From the NCBI GenBank assembly GCA_003427395.1, contig BFEA01000380.1, positions 490,119 to 533,496 on the forward strand: a stretch of DNA of 43,378 nucleotides. Reading direction: 5' to 3'. Numbering within the stretch: the first letter of the stretch is position 1; the number at the start of each line of letters is the position of its first letter. Of the stretch, positions 20,049-30,240 are shown one piece after another. The stretch comes from Chara braunii. Lineage: Eukaryota; Streptophyta; Charophyceae; Charales; Characeae. The notes under the pieces were generated by a model. That model saw only the letters and a list, made by a program, of their open reading frames with translations. It was not told where the DNA came from and made no database searches. Position numbers and translations under genes: made by a program.

Positions 20049-20099
20049 GAGGACGGTTATGGCGAACGGGCGAGGAGAGTGACCACAGAGAAGAAGTAG
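19498..20099. repeat. GGA/GAA-rich array, right part
   Basis: Units begin GGCTATGGCTAACGGAGG at about 19533 and 19772, separated by a linker that contains GGCTTGAAGCAGCAAC and A-rich sequence. The last part is an almost pure GAA tract (about 20005-20046). The gypsy composite is inserted in the GGCTTGAAG linker. The Glu-rich translations on plus and Ser- or Leu-rich on minus reflect composition only. Confidence 0.85.
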
Positions 20100-20720
20100 A
20101 AAAAGAAGAAACAAACCTGGGGGAGTGATGGAGTGGCTCGTCGGCGGGGGGCACAATGGCGCGGCTGGCGAGCGAAGCTGGCGATGACGATGATGCACCC
20201 CGCGGAGACCTACCTACGATGGCGCTACTGCACCGAGTGATGGCGAGGCTGCCTGGCGGTGGCGACAATGGCGCGACTGGGTGTCCGAGGCGACGACGGA
20301 GCGTCTGCACAGACTGGAGGTGAGCGGGGTTGAACGCGCGATGCGTTTTCCCCCACTGCGCGATTCAGTTTCCCGCCAGAAGCGATTCAAAACAATGGTC
20401 GATCTTTGCCACTGATCTGCGACGATCGGCGGTCAAGATTGACCACTTTTTGAACTTCGAAAATTGGGGCCTACAGAACCGGCTTCGTAATTGCAGGGCA
20501 GGGCCTGACCCCACGAGGCCTCCACAACACAATCGCGCCGTCAAAAAAAAAAAAATTCAACCCCCGACGAAAATGCGCAGGGGGCGACCAGGAGGGAACC
20601 GGCCTGGGCTACCGGGCGGTCCAACCGGGAGGACCGCAAATGGGGAAGGGCCCGTAGGGATCCCTGGTCCATCCGGGGACCAGCCTTGGTTTAATATCCT
20701 TTTGCATGCCTAAGAATCAT
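20100..20720. other. GC-rich spacer with short hairpins
   Basis: No gene is seen. It has an A run at 20543-20555 and two perfect 7-bp-arm hairpins near 20613-20636 (GCGGTCC/GGACCGC) and 20666-20686 (CTGGTCC/GGACCAG). Confidence 0.5.
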
Positions 20721-20866
20721 ATCTGCGCTCCGACACCTTCCAATTTCGCGGTCATTTCTGTTTGGATTTGTTGTTGTACTACACTTTCCGCGAATTCGAG
20801 TCCTAGCCTCGCCCCCTCCATCTTGAATGAGCAGCGTCCTCTCCAAAGTGCCCAGAGCACCGCCCT

Positions 20867-21298
20867 TCATCCCAATTTGAACATGTTACTGGTGAAATCG
20901 TTGAGCTGGTTTGTTTGACCCTTGGGCCAGGCTTCACAAAGCAAGGCCTTCCACTCCCAAGGCCATGGGGTCTTTGTTCCTAGTTGATCCCAAACTCTAT
21001 CCCACCATCTCCACAACCAGAGTGCTCCCGGGCACTGTAGGAATATGTGTTCAATCGTTTCGGGTCGTTTCCTGGATGGGAACGCGTTTGTGCATAGCTT
21101 GCACCATGGGAGAGCACACCCTCTTTGCTCAAGGGACGTTTTATCTATCAGCCAGTTGTTTGTTGGTAGGCATCGGTGCTCAAGCTGCCATTGGAGTGAG
21201 GCCAGCTTAGCCGGTTTTGCCTTAGCAATCCTAAACCATCTTATTGGTCTCAACTCCTCTTTGCTGACGTTCAGGTGGCCCCTCCAATGCTCCTCCAC
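20867..21298 (-). pseudogene. LINE zinc-knuckle (zf-RVT) region
   Basis: An open frame of 143 codons contains KPAKLASLQWQLEHRCLP, NNWLID, then CKLC and EHIFLQC. This gives C-x2-C...H-x4-C, the zinc-binding motif at the end of plant-type LINE polymerases. PWPWEWKALLCEAW and FTSNMF follow. After the stop a shifted frame continues to about 20721 (AVLWALWRGRC, then a Gln-rich end). Confidence 0.85.
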
Positions 21299-22616
21299 CT
21301 AATCTCGAAGATTAGTTTTGGGTCTTAGGAGTCTGTAGGTTGATTTGACTGTTAGACCATATAATGATTTGATGCGTCTCCTGCCCTTCCCCATTTAGGT
21401 CGTCCCTGCCCATTCCAACGGGTCCAGTGCTACGTGATGAACCGGGATGTTGGGGAAATAGGCTATCCATTGTCCTTTTTCAAGTACCACTCTGATTCTA
21501 AACAGTTCCTCTCTTGGCAGATTATTGTTTCCTCCGGAGTTGTCCCGCCCTACTTGGAAGAGACTCACTACTACTGTTCCTTCCGGCATGCAGCAGACTA
21601 CAATGCCCACTTATCCTTGTCACTCCTGGAATGCCACCCAATTCGACTCTTGCAGGGTGGGACCTTTGCGGAGGATTCTCCACCAGGTTAGGGGGATCTT
21701 TTCTACAACATCTTCAAGCCCTTCAGGGCTTCGTTGGGTCGGTGACAATACCTCAGTCTCTCTCGTAGTTGACCGGGACCTATCCATCCCTTCTTGTTTG
21801 TGTCCCATATGTCCTTTATCCTTTTTATCCCTCGCTTGACCCAACCCTGCCAAGGGGACTCCATAAAATGGAGCATCTGGCACCTCGAGTCCACAATCCA
21901 TCTATTACCAAAGAGCGGTTGACGTTCCACCTCCTCTCATCTTTCAGGCGAGGATTTGTCTGGCAAGGGGAGGTTTCTCCATGTTTTGAGGAGGGTGGGC
22001 CAGAAGGGTCGTAAATCCACCCATGTTTCTTGTCTAGGGGGTCAGGGTGGGGGATGAGCCATCCCCTGTTTTCCAACCATATTAGCGGGTCGGTCCCTTC
22101 CGCCGCTTCCGGTGTTTGTGGTGCTAACCGAGAAATTTGTTTTAGGGCTAACGCTCTCCAGGGGCTACAGGTTTGAACAATAGGCGTTTGAGCCACTGTA
22201 TTGCAATTGCTTTAGTTTGTGTTCCGGGGTCAATGATGCCCAAGCCTTCTTTTAATTTGGGTTGGATTATGGAATGCCATGTCACTCGGTTGATCACATT
22301 TTGCTTTTCGTGGTCGCCCCGCCACAAAAAGACGGTTATCCGACGTTGCAGAGGGCGTAAGACATTCTTGTCCAATGCCCAAATTGCTGATTTGTACCGC
22401 AACCAGGCCAACACCACGTTATTAATTATCAGGGAGCGTCCAAACAGTGAGGTGTCAGAGTGTCATTTTTGTCAGGGGTGCACTGCAGATCAATTCGTTA
22501 TTAGTGGATGGTCTACCTTCCGCCATCATCGAGATTCCCAGGACTCTAATGGGGGCTTCCTTAGGGAGTTATTTGAGCCTGGGTTGTTTTGGGGGTCTCA
22601 CCCCTTGGTGGTGTAT

Positions 22617-23573
22617 TCACCATCCTCGGGTTTTGTTTTCCCAATTGACTTTCATATCTGACAGTTTGCATAAACGATCCATCATGTGTTGTACTTCGTC
22701 CATTGATTCTCTAGATGCATCCACCATCAGGATCAGGTTATCTGCAAACAATGAGTGGACCAGGATTGCCTCCTTGGGTATTGCTGCAACTTGAATTCTT
22801 TTGATGTCCTTATGTGTCCTCAGGTTGGCTGCTAATACTTCCATGACTATGACAAAGAGATCGGGGGCTATAGGGTCCCCCTGTCTGACTGACCTCTGAA
22901 GGTTGATGGGAGGGGTCAAATTGCCGTTCACCGAAACCCTGGTTGTTGCGTTAACGTGGAGGATCTCTATCCATCGTCTGAAGCATAGCCCGAAGTTGAG
23001 TTTTTCCAAACACTTGTCTATGAAAAACCAATCTACGTGGTCATACGCCTTCTCAAAGTCGATAAAGATGATCGCTGCGTTGATTTTTTTTTGTCTTGTC
23101 AGCTTGATCATCTCATTGACTAGGAGAATGTTATCTTAGATATTCCTACCCTGGATGGACCCGGTTTGGTCTGAGTGAATGATGCCTGTCGTTACTGGTG
23201 CCATGCGGTTCATCAGTGTTTTAGCCATCAACTTGTAGACCACCATAAGCAAAATGAAAGGCCTATAGTTTATGAGATTGGTGCTTTCCCCTTTCTTGTA
23301 GAGGAGTGTCAACACTCCTTGCCCCACCAATTCCTTTGTCTGACCTGTGCTCCAGACCGCCTGATAATAATCCATGATATCTTGCGAGATGCTTGCCCAC
23401 ATAGATTCCCAAAATTCATTGGGTCGCCCATCTATGCCCAAAGTTTTTTCCTCTTCCATATGCATCAAAGCCTTCCATATCTCCTCCTTTGATAGGCGAG
23501 TGTCTAAAGTCTCTCTCTGCTGTTCTGAGAGGGTTTTATTAAGCGGGCGCAAAAATTCGTCTATTTCCTCCAT
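22617..23573 (-). pseudogene. LINE reverse transcriptase domain, catalytic site altered
   Basis: The first part (23573-23136) has GIDGRPNEFW, YRPFILLMVVYKLMA and DQTGSIQGRNI. After a stop the second part (23111-22617) has FIDFEKAYDHVDW, SVRQGDPIAPDLF and then SLFADNLILM. The last is the catalytic box, normally F/YADD; the second Asp is Asn here. RQGDP is intact, though a Gly in front of it is Ser. The domain is therefore both split by a stop and catalytically altered. Confidence 0.9.
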
Positions 23574-24001
23574 CCGTTGTACCCTAGTTTAGTTCCTACA
23601 CTGAGAAGTAAACAGCGTCTGGTAAAAGTCTCTTGCTAGTTTTGTGCAAACAACTGTAGATGTGAGTAAGGGCCCTTGGTTACATTTGGGATCCTCCAAG
23701 GCCTCAATTATCGATCTTCCGGACGTGGCCTTGGCCACTGCAAAGAACCTTGCATCCATCGCTTCTTCCATATTGTGCTTGAAAAGTTTGCCTCGGATCC
23801 TAACTCCCTGCCATTTGTGTTCCATGTACTCTAAGAGGCGGGCTTCCATAGTCTGGACAATCCTAGTTGTCTCGGCTTGGTGTTCAGGGTCATCTGTATC
23901 GTCTTCCTGCTGTTGCAGTTGCTGCTGTTGGTGTTGCAAGTTTGCTTTATCGGTGTGGTGTCGCGCCGCGAGCAGTTTTGAGTATTCGTTCCACTTGCGG
24001 C

Positions 24002-24447
24002 CTAAAAAGGCAAGGCCGTTGTTGAACCACTATAGGTCATTTCTGATTTGGTCCCTTGCCAGAAGGACCACACTTGCTTAAGGCAGGCTTTGAAGCGGTC
24101 AATGGCCAAGAGGGATGTAATGAGTTTGTAGAATCCCCTGCCTTGGACTGGCTTTTTCCGAAATGAGAAAATGGCGAGGCACATCGTGTGATCCAGGGCC
24201 GGGTGGGGACTACGGAGAAATATCTCTGCTATTTAGAGGGCCCCTTGTAATTCTTCTGAAATTAGTATTAGGTCTATGCGGGATTTCAACACTTTTTCCA
24301 TACAGTTCTTACGGAAACAGGTGAAACGACGATCGGTTGGGAATTGCCTCCAGAAGGTATCAAATAGATTGAGAGATTGTGAAAGCTCCATGGCTCTGGA
24401 TATGGCTACCCCGTATATGGCTATTAGGCGGAATGGCGGCCGCATTT
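24002..24447 (-). pseudogene. LINE endonuclease C-terminal part
   Basis: The minus frame reads MELSQSLNLFDTFWRQFP, then DRRFTCFR and SRIDLILISEEL, which are the conserved end of APE-like LINE endonucleases (the SRIDLIL block carries the catalytic-domain Asp). After a stop near 24233 the next frame continues with a DHTMCLAIFSF block to 24002, matching the SDHxP region. Sequence upstream of 24447 is the TTAA element, so the N-terminal catalytic half is not seen here. Confidence 0.8.
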
Positions 24448-24650
24448 TTAAGCCGCCAGTACACCGCCCCAACCATCTTGCTGAAAATGCAACCAGTAGT
24501 ACGGAAATTTCAAGGGCTTGGCCTACCGGACCACAATGGCTGGCGGCGCCAACCAAAAAAGAAAGAAAGTGCATCGCTGGCGATTCGGAAAAGCTTGGCG
24601 CACAGAAAGGCGCCTCTGCGCCTCCAGGCCCGGGTGTACTGGTGGTTTAA
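24448..24650. mobile_element. TTAA-ended MITE, copy T2
   Basis: 203 bp including both TTAA. The left end TTAAGCCGCCAGTACACC matches the inverted right end TTAAACCACCAGTACACC with two mismatches. It lies at the 5' end of the dead LINE, where the endonuclease homology stops. Confidence 0.85.
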
Positions 24651-24773
24651 GATTTGCCTGGAGGACAGAATCACAGCCTGAGGAAGTATTCACCATCTGG
24701 CTGGCATTGCCAGAATCCGGGACTCTATCCGGGTCCGAAGGGTCTTTGGTCATCAAGCCATTACGGTCTGCAC

Positions 24774-24872
24774 CTGAATACAACGTATGGTCATTATAGC
24801 TGCATTTGAGGCAACTTCGAGCCTAGATACAGCAATAACGACTGTACGTTGTATTCGAGTGAAGACGGTAAG
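24774..24872. mobile_element. MITE of the CTTCCCC family, copy C1 (decayed)
   Basis: The left part carries GAATACAACGTATGGTCATT and the right part inverts it: ATAACGACTGTACGTTGTATTC, followed by GAGTGAAGACGG. The middle contains GATACAGC, as in the copies at 32693 and 34472. Confidence 0.6.
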
Positions 24873-25063
24873 GGTCAAATTTTGGCTTGTACTCAGGCTT
24901 TGTACTAGGGCTATACCTTGGGCCCATTTCGCTTTTTCTCACATGTGTGCTGGTGGCAGGTTCTGCCCACTTGTGCCAGGGGTACGATATAGAAGCCTCA
25001 AGGGTTGGGCTTTCGGTAGGCGGTCATGGGAGTGAACGGTGGTGCAGGGTCCACGATATCCAT

Positions 25064-25985
25064 TTAAACCACCAGTACTTGGCCCATACATCGGCCGCGG
25101 GCCCTTAGCGTTAACGCTACGCGTTTCCCACACTTCGGCAAAGCTTGGCATGGCAATGGGAGAGGGAGCTGGTGGCCCATGGAAACGGGGCAAAAGGACT
25201 GCATGATGTCTTGGTGGTGTGCTATGTGGAAACACACGGACACTGAAATCAATGAGGGGAAAAATAGAAACGAAATGGAGAAAAAGAAAATACGAAACAG
25301 ATCGTTGGCACCTCGTGGTCAGACTCCCCGTTGGACACGGGGAGCATTGAATGCCAGGCAGTGTAACGTCCACACTCTCCCACATGTATTTGGACGTAAA
25401 ACGCGACACGTGAGTGCATAGCTTGGTTTCCCTTTTCACGTTTTTTTTTTTTTGCTTTTTTTGAAGAAGATCGTTGGCACTTCGTGATCTNCAGTGTAGC
25501 GTTCACACTCTCCCAAATGTATCTGGATGTAAAACGCGACACGTGAGTGCATAGCTTGGTTTCCCTTTTCACCTTTTTTTTTTTTTTTTGCTTTTTCTGA
25601 AGAAGATAGTTGGACACGGGGAGCATTGAGTGCCTGGCAGTGTTACGTTCACTCTCTCCCAAATGTATCTAGATGTAAAACGCGTCATGTGAGTGCATAG
25701 CTTGGTTTCCCTTTTCACCCGTTTTTTTTCTTTTCTTTTTGAAGAAGATCTTTCGCACGGGCTGCACTCCTGGCGAGGCTTCGGGTGCCACCTGAGTGGA
25801 AACAAGAAAACGACGGCCTGTTTACGTTCCATCTGCTGGCAGCAGGTCCAGCATAAGGGGCGGCACCTGCTTGAAGCAACAAATGTCCCGTATTTTTTCC
25901 CATTCACTGCAGGCTCGACAAAAATCGGCGCACAGGGCATATTGAGGCTCGGCTTCAATAGCTGGGCCAAGTACTGGTGGTTTAA
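25064..25985. mobile_element. TTAA-ended element, 922 bp, copy T3
   Basis: The ends are perfect 23-bp inverted repeats: left TTAAACCACCAGTACTTGG then CCCA, right the exact complement (25963-25985). The interior contains three-plus tandem units of about 125 bp, an N at 25491, and no coding signal I recognise. TTAA at both outer edges is what piggyBac-type transposases duplicate, but without other flanks I cannot tell target duplication from element end. Confidence 0.85.
25290..25760. repeat. About 125-bp tandem repeat inside T3
   Basis: A unit with AGTGTAACGTCCACACTCTC, a TGAGTGCATAGCTTGGTTTC block, a T tract and GAAGAAGATC recurs about three times (near 25360, 25493 and 25640). An N sits at 25491, between units one and two, so copy number here is uncertain. 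Confidence 0.8.
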
Positions 25986-26385
25986 TTTTTTATATCTGTT
26001 TTTTCTGGCACATTCTCGACGGCCGATGGGCTCAGGCATTGGTGGCCACGGCGGAGAAGGACCACATACGGGTATACACTTCGTACCTGGGACTTGCTGT
26101 GTCCTTGCAGAACTCAGGGGTTGTGTAACTCTTTTTTTTTTTCCTGAAAAGAAGGGGACTTGGTGCAGTGTTCATGATTATCAGTTTCTCATATCCGTTT
26201 AATTTTTTATATCTGTTTTTTGCTAGCATATTCTCGATGGTTGATGGGCACAGGCATGGGGTGCCACGGCTGAGAAGGACCACATATGGGTATACACTTC
26301 GCACCTCAGGCTGGAACTTGCCGCATCCTTGCAGAACTCAGGGGTTGTGTAACCCTTTCTTTTTCCCCAAAAAAAAGGGGATTTG
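25981..26385. repeat. 217-bp tandem duplication starting at a TTTAA
   Basis: TTTAATTTTTTATATCTG starts at 25981 and again at 26198. Both units run through ATTCTCGA, GGACCACATA, GGGTATACACTTCG and GCAGAACTCAGGGGTTGTG. The first unit starts exactly at the end of element T3. Confidence 0.85.
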
Positions 26386-26490
26386 GTCCAATCTATTCAT
26401 TGGAACCAACACGTGCTGGGAACCGGACCCAGCGTCCCTTATGAGAACTTACAAATGAATTGAGAGACAGTCCCGGGGGCCATTACCCAG
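26356..26490 (-). mobile_element. Retroposon 3' tail, copy R5
   Basis: Minus-strand copy of the CTGGG subfamily: CTGGG-TCCGGTT-CCCAG then CAGCACGTGTTGG. The T run is degenerate (CTTTCTTTTTCC). A GGGTAATGGCCCC string (26474-26488 on the opposite strand) matches the far hairpin of R8. Confidence 0.65.
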
Positions 26491-26526
26491 CTACCCACCT
26501 TCAGCTAAGAAGAACCTTGTAAACCC

Positions 26527-26700
26527 TTCAAACCGCAAGTACACTGCCCCAGCCTTGCCAAAGTTTTCGTTGCCACAAGCAAAACTCAGAGGGGCCGCGC
26601 AGTGTGGGGCGCCGTTGAAAAAAAAAATTGGCGGCCTCCGAAGTGGCGTGGGTTTCGTGCTGACACCCACGGGCCGACGTGTGGTGTACTGGTGCTTTAA
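26527..26700. mobile_element. TTAA-ended MITE, copy T4 (decayed)
   Basis: The left end TTCAAACCGCAAGTACACTG and the right end GGTGTACTGGTGCTTTAA are imperfect inverted repeats. The interior shows GC-rich strings similar to T2. Confidence 0.6.
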
Positions 26701-28137
26701 GAGATCTTCAGAACAAATTAACCCATGCGGTTGGGAACGTAAATTAAATGTGCGCCCTACCTCTGGCGCACACTGACATGCGTTGGGCAGGTGTGCTTGA
26801 GGGAAGTGATGTGTGGTTGAGGTTGGTGCGGGATCCCATGTCTGAGGAATCTGGGTACTGCTTCCCGTTAGCGGCGCTGTGTTGCAAGCTAGTTCCTCGG
26901 GTGGGTTGACAGGACATGCGCCAGTGAGACTTTGACTATTCCCACTGCTGAGTGGTTGGTTCGTGTTGTGCTATGGTAGAATGGTAGTCTCGTCCTACAC
27001 GACGGAGCTGCATGCTGCTTTTCCCTAGGAGTCAGAAGAGGGTCATCGCTAGAAACTGACAAGGCGGTCTTGGAAGGGCAGAGGAGCTTTGGTGAGGAGT
27101 ACGGTCGTGCGAGGTAGCACTCCACCTTTTCATGGGCTGTTGGTGACTGTGGAAGAACCAAAGCTGGGAATACGATAGTAGATAATGGCGGTGAGGTATA
27201 GGCCTCCTTGAAAGAGCCTTGGGATGGTCGGTCATGGGGTAGTGGAAGATTCCCCCTGAAGAGGATTGGATGCGATGGTGGCAGTCGAAAGGCATCGGGG
27301 ACAAGCCGCATTCATCTGAGTTTGTTCTTGATGATGTGTGCAACAGAGGTCCTGGAACGACTGTATTGGTTTTGTATAAGCCTCCATAATTCTCATATTG
27401 AACGGCCTTGCTCCACCAGTCACCAACCTCGATTAAATTTTGCCATGATGAGCACTCATCAGGGGCCAATTCTGAGCGAAAGGCCACTGCTGCTCCACCA
27501 CTCACCAGATTGGAATATGCACACCACACGGCTGAGTGATACAAGACAAGAAGGCCGCAAGACAAACTCTAAAATTTCTAATCGCTTCTGGTGGGTGTCC
27601 TGGAGGAGGGACCACAGCCCCACTCGGTGCGATGAGTATTCACCACAGCCGTCTCACCACCAAAAACTTCAAGTCCAGCCGTCTCACAGGATGACCCAGG
27701 TGAGGTGGTTGATCGACGGCCCAGGTGAGGTGGTTGATCGACTGTGGAACTCGTCGCAATTCACTTTGGTGGCGAGTTGTGGACCGGGGCCCGAAGTCGG
27801 TTGTTTTCCTTGCAGTTGTTCTCTTCAGTCGTTCACTCACATGGGGACTGCTTGATTCTCTTCTGCCCAAATTCCCGACATAATACTTCTCAGGCTCCCG
27901 ACTAACGGGTCCCAGATAATTAAGCCACAGTTACTTCTGAGGTACTTCGCTCCAGGGCTGGCAACGGCCTGCGCGCCCAAAAAAAGCCGCACAGGCCTCC
28001 TTTTGGCTGGTGACATGAGCCTTTTTGCTCCAGAGGCCAAGCTCGGAAAGTTGAGTGTCCACAAAAAGACGAACCCATAACTTGCTTTCGGTTGCGAAAT
28101 GCACTGTTGATATTACTTCGCGAGCCTCACCAAACTC
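26701..28137. other. No gene recognised
   Basis: Long frames exist on both strands here (215 and 177 codons near 27032-27855), overlapping each other, with composition like random sequence and no recognised domain. A 26-bp tandem duplication (CCCAGGTGAGGTGGTTGATC) begins at 27694 and 27720. The final stretch up to the U6 gene holds its upstream region. Confidence 0.5.
28108..28114 (+). promoter_or_regulatory. TATA-like element of U6 promoter
   Basis: TGATATTA lies 24-30 nt before the U6 start, the right spacing for the pol III TATA element of plant U6 genes. The classic upstream sequence element is not recognisable in the 80 nt before it. Confidence 0.4.
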
Positions 28138-28240
28138 GTCCTTCAGGACATCCGTTCAAATTGGATCGATACAGAGAAGATTAGCATGGCCCCTGCGCAA
28201 TGATGACACGCAAAAAATCGAGAAACGATCCAAATTTTTT
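28138..28240 (+). ncRNA. U6: U6 spliceosomal snRNA
   Basis: 103 nt with the landmarks of U6: a 5' hairpin GTCC-TTCA-GGAC, the ACAGAGA box (28169-28178 region), AGATTAGCATGGCCCCTGC with the AGC triad, TGATGACACGC, and a 3' T run. U6 forms the catalytic core of the spliceosome by pairing with U4, then U2 and the 5' splice site. It differs from the plant consensus I know at a few places: GCGCAATGATG instead of GCGCAAGGATG, a shorter 5' stem, and GGATCG instead of GGAACG. The last change is matched by CGATCC near the 3' end, so the pairing GGATCG/CGATCC is perfect. That favours a real, evolving gene over a random pseudogene, but expression is untested. Confidence 0.9.
28235..28240 (+). terminator. 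Pol III terminator of U6
   Basis: Six T residues directly after the conserved CAAA, as expected for RNA polymerase III termination. Confidence 0.8.
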
Positions 28241-28413
28241 GCGTCTGCACCCCCAGAAAGCCGGATTGAAAACAACACCCGGGAAAGCCTAGGGAACTGA
28301 GGCAGGTGTTTAGGGCACCGCGGGGGATGAAGGTGGGACTAGTCCATGTCTCTGCCTGTGTGTGTGTGTCTCCTCCTCCCCCTTCTCTCTCTCTCATGCA
28401 CACGGCAACACAG

Positions 28414-28632
28414 TCAGACGCAGGCATGCATTGCGTATATTAGCCAACATGACAATAACCACACATATGGCTTAAGGCGATTTTCAGATATGGTACGACA
28501 TCCGCTCTCTCTACCGCCGTCTCGTCCACTCTCTTGGCCATTGTCGTAGTAGCGATCCCTATCCCGCTCTCTGCTGTCATAGTATCGATCCCTTTCTCTC
28601 CCCCGACCGTGGTCTCTGTAACCCGACAGTGT
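28414..28632 (-). CDS. Candidate RD/RS-rich protein exon
   Basis: On the minus strand an open frame reads YRDHGRGRERDRYY, DSRERDRDRYYDNG and then ESGRDGGRESG before drifting into non-repetitive sequence and a TGA at 28414. Alternating Arg with Asp, Glu and Ser is the hallmark of RD/RS domains in splicing factors such as SR proteins and the U1-70K C-terminus. A possible splice acceptor (GGGTTACAG) sits right before the RD block, and a TGA closes the frame just upstream of that. There is no Met and no RRM nearby; a retroposon tail (28763-28906) lies upstream. It is either a terminal exon of a split gene, a processed fragment, or decayed. It is clearly unlike the surrounding TE sequence. Confidence 0.45.
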   Translation of the reverse strand, partial: TLSGYRDHGRGRERDRYYDSRERDRDRYYDNGQESGRDGGRESGCRTISENRLKPYVWLLSCWLIYAMHACV

Positions 28633-28762
28633 GTGTCAACACAACGTATTCACCTTCACTGTGGCTCCATCTGTGCCGTACTCTTCAGGGCTTCACTCGC
28701 TGCAGCTTCAATTGGTGTCTTGTTGTTGCCGCTTTGGCCAGTCTGAAATCATCTCCGCTCCC

Positions 28763-28906
28763 TTTTTTTTTCTTTTTTTTTTATAACGGAAAACGCCCCT
28801 TTCAGTGTTAGTGGTCCTGGTTAGAACAGACACCACTAGCACCTGAGGGGAGGCTCCATCCATTGGTGGGGAGCAACACCTGCTGGAAAACGGGTCCAGC
28901 GTCCCA
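28763..28906 (-). mobile_element. Retroposon 3' tail, copy R6
   Basis: Poly(A) on the minus strand (T runs 28763-28782), then the 38-nt hairpin (28805-28842, arms GTGTTAGTGG / CCACTAGCAC), then the shared motif with CTGGA-CCCGTTT-TCCAG. No far hairpin is seen, so this copy may be shorter at its 5' end. Confidence 0.8.
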
Positions 28907-29400
28907 AATACAGATCGAGATTGAAATGTGTTAGAGAAAGGGTTATGTTAGAGAAATCGTCTCCACTCCTAATGCTCGTCAAGTCTTCGCCGCTTCTTGC
29001 TTCGTACTCGATCCAGTCTCGGTACTTTGGCAGATGTTCACTCTCACTCGGCAACCTTCTCCAAGCGGCTTCGCATGCGCCTTAACAGGTGTCACTGATT
29101 AGAGAGTAAACACCATCATTCAAGCAAAATATCACATGCGTTTCCCACACGTGTCTTGCAATAAGACGACGGTACTCAGTACACATAGTACTTCCGTGAT
29201 TGCTATGCGCCGATGGGTAATGGCTACCTCGACCGGTTCCGACTGCCGCCACGCGGTCATCCTCAGGGGGATTCCACCTCACATCACCCTCAACGTTCCC
29301 GACGTTTGACAAACCCAGCGCCGCTGTTGTCCACTGAGCGTCTCCGAAAACGTCCAGCGGTCCGACAGCGTAGGACCCAGAATAGACACAGGCTCACAAA
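28907..29400. other. No gene recognised
   Basis: No coding or RNA feature is recognised in this stretch. Confidence 0.5.
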
Positions 29401-29756
29401 ATCATCGGTAAAATAGATGTCTGTATCAGTCTTCGTAGTGCTAACTCAAAATCTGGAACCTCCTACTCGCTCTCTTCGGTCCGAAGCCTCATATTCACGA
29501 CAATCCGAAGGTAACTGGTTCAAATCCTAACCGGCATAATGTGCAAAACTAGAATCTGAACTCTACCTCTCATCATTGGTTTGAGGACCAAAACAGCCAC
29601 TCTCCTGACAGTACCCGAAATCTCCAGTACGAAACTCCCGAATGGCAGACGGCTTAAACCAAGGAACTGGACTCGTAGCAACAGGTCGCGGGTTCGAGGC
29701 TCAGCCCGACCATCTACGAAATCCGGAAGAACTCAAAAGAAGACTCAAAACGGTGG

Positions 29757-29815
29757 AACAAAGTTCTACAAACCAATATAACTCGAGAGGGCAGAACAAA
29801 GTTCTACAAACCAAG
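29757..29815. repeat. 39-bp period direct duplication
   Basis: GAACAAAGTTCTACAAACCA occurs at about 29757 and 29796. Confidence 0.9.
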
Positions 29816-29820
29816 CAGCA

Positions 29821-29934
29821 CTCCTATACTTTGTGTCCTCTGTTCAAAGCTAATTCATTCAAAACCAATCGTCCAAACTCCTATTCCTCGCGTCATCGGT
29901 TCAAGGCTCATCCATTCAGAACTGAACGTCCAAA
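29821..29934. repeat. 57-bp tandem repeat (2 units)
   Basis: Each unit starts CTCCTAT, contains GTTCAA(A/G)GCT and CATTCA, and ends CGTCCAAA (29821-29877, 29878-29934). The copies have diverged. Confidence 0.8.
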
Positions 29935-30227
29935 ATCTCTGAGCCGATACCCCTGTCCCTATATGAACCTCAAAGTTTTCCGCATAAACCCGGTTCCCAG
30001 CACATGTGGATTCGAGCCTCCCCACGAATAGATTCGATACGTTCTATTCAGGAGAAGACGGTGACCATCGGGTTTGGTTGGCTGACTGACCACTCCAGAG
30101 TCCAGTTTGGAGGCTCAGCAAAAATGCATCCTTACCCCATCTCTCATCGCTCACGGTGGTGTCGCAAACCGTGCTGTCATGGTAGCTATACAGAAAGATC
30201 ATCAAAGGCTCTGTGACGATAGCCCAC

Positions 30228-30240
30228 CTCTTCTTCTTCT

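Larger units (their letters stand above)
20721..24447 (-). pseudogene. LINE retrotransposon, near full-length ORF2 remnant
   Basis: Read on the minus strand this keeps the domain order of an APE-type LINE: endonuclease C-terminus (24447-24002), linker (23939-23589), reverse transcriptase (23573-22617), RT thumb/connection (22417-22148), a long middle region (22196-21395), and the zinc knuckle with C-terminus (21298-20721). Frames change and stops occur many times, so no intact protein is made. Compared with active LINEs the endonuclease N-terminus is missing, and the 5' end meets the TTAA element at 24448. I see no tail or poly(A) next to its 3' end. It shares C-terminal blocks with the LINE pieces at 4606-5462 and 34615-34972, so all belong to one broad family. 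Confidence 0.92.
29401..30227. other. Decayed repeat region with T-arm-like strings
   Basis: Resembles the outer part of the gypsy LTRs in style: GGTTCAAATCCTAACCGGC near 29518 and GGTCGCGGGTTCGAGGCT near 29684, the second preceded by a GAACTGGACTCGTAGCAACA block that parallels AACTGTTTGCGAATACACA in the LTR. These are tRNA T-arm (B-box) look-alikes. It may be an old LTR or tRNA-derived SINE; boundaries are not visible. Confidence 0.35.

Noticed and set aside
24651-24783. Continuation of the LINE endonuclease beyond the TTAA element
   Set aside because: One minus frame has a faint GNASQMVNTSSG block that could be a decayed GDFN region, but it is too weak to annotate.
27032-27855. Overlapping frames of 177 (minus) and 215 (plus) codons
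   Set aside because: They lie opposite each other, have no recognised motif and no splice or start context; left as unassigned.
29684-29705. tRNA gene
   Set aside because: A T-arm-like string is present, but no acceptor or D-arm pairs can be formed around it.
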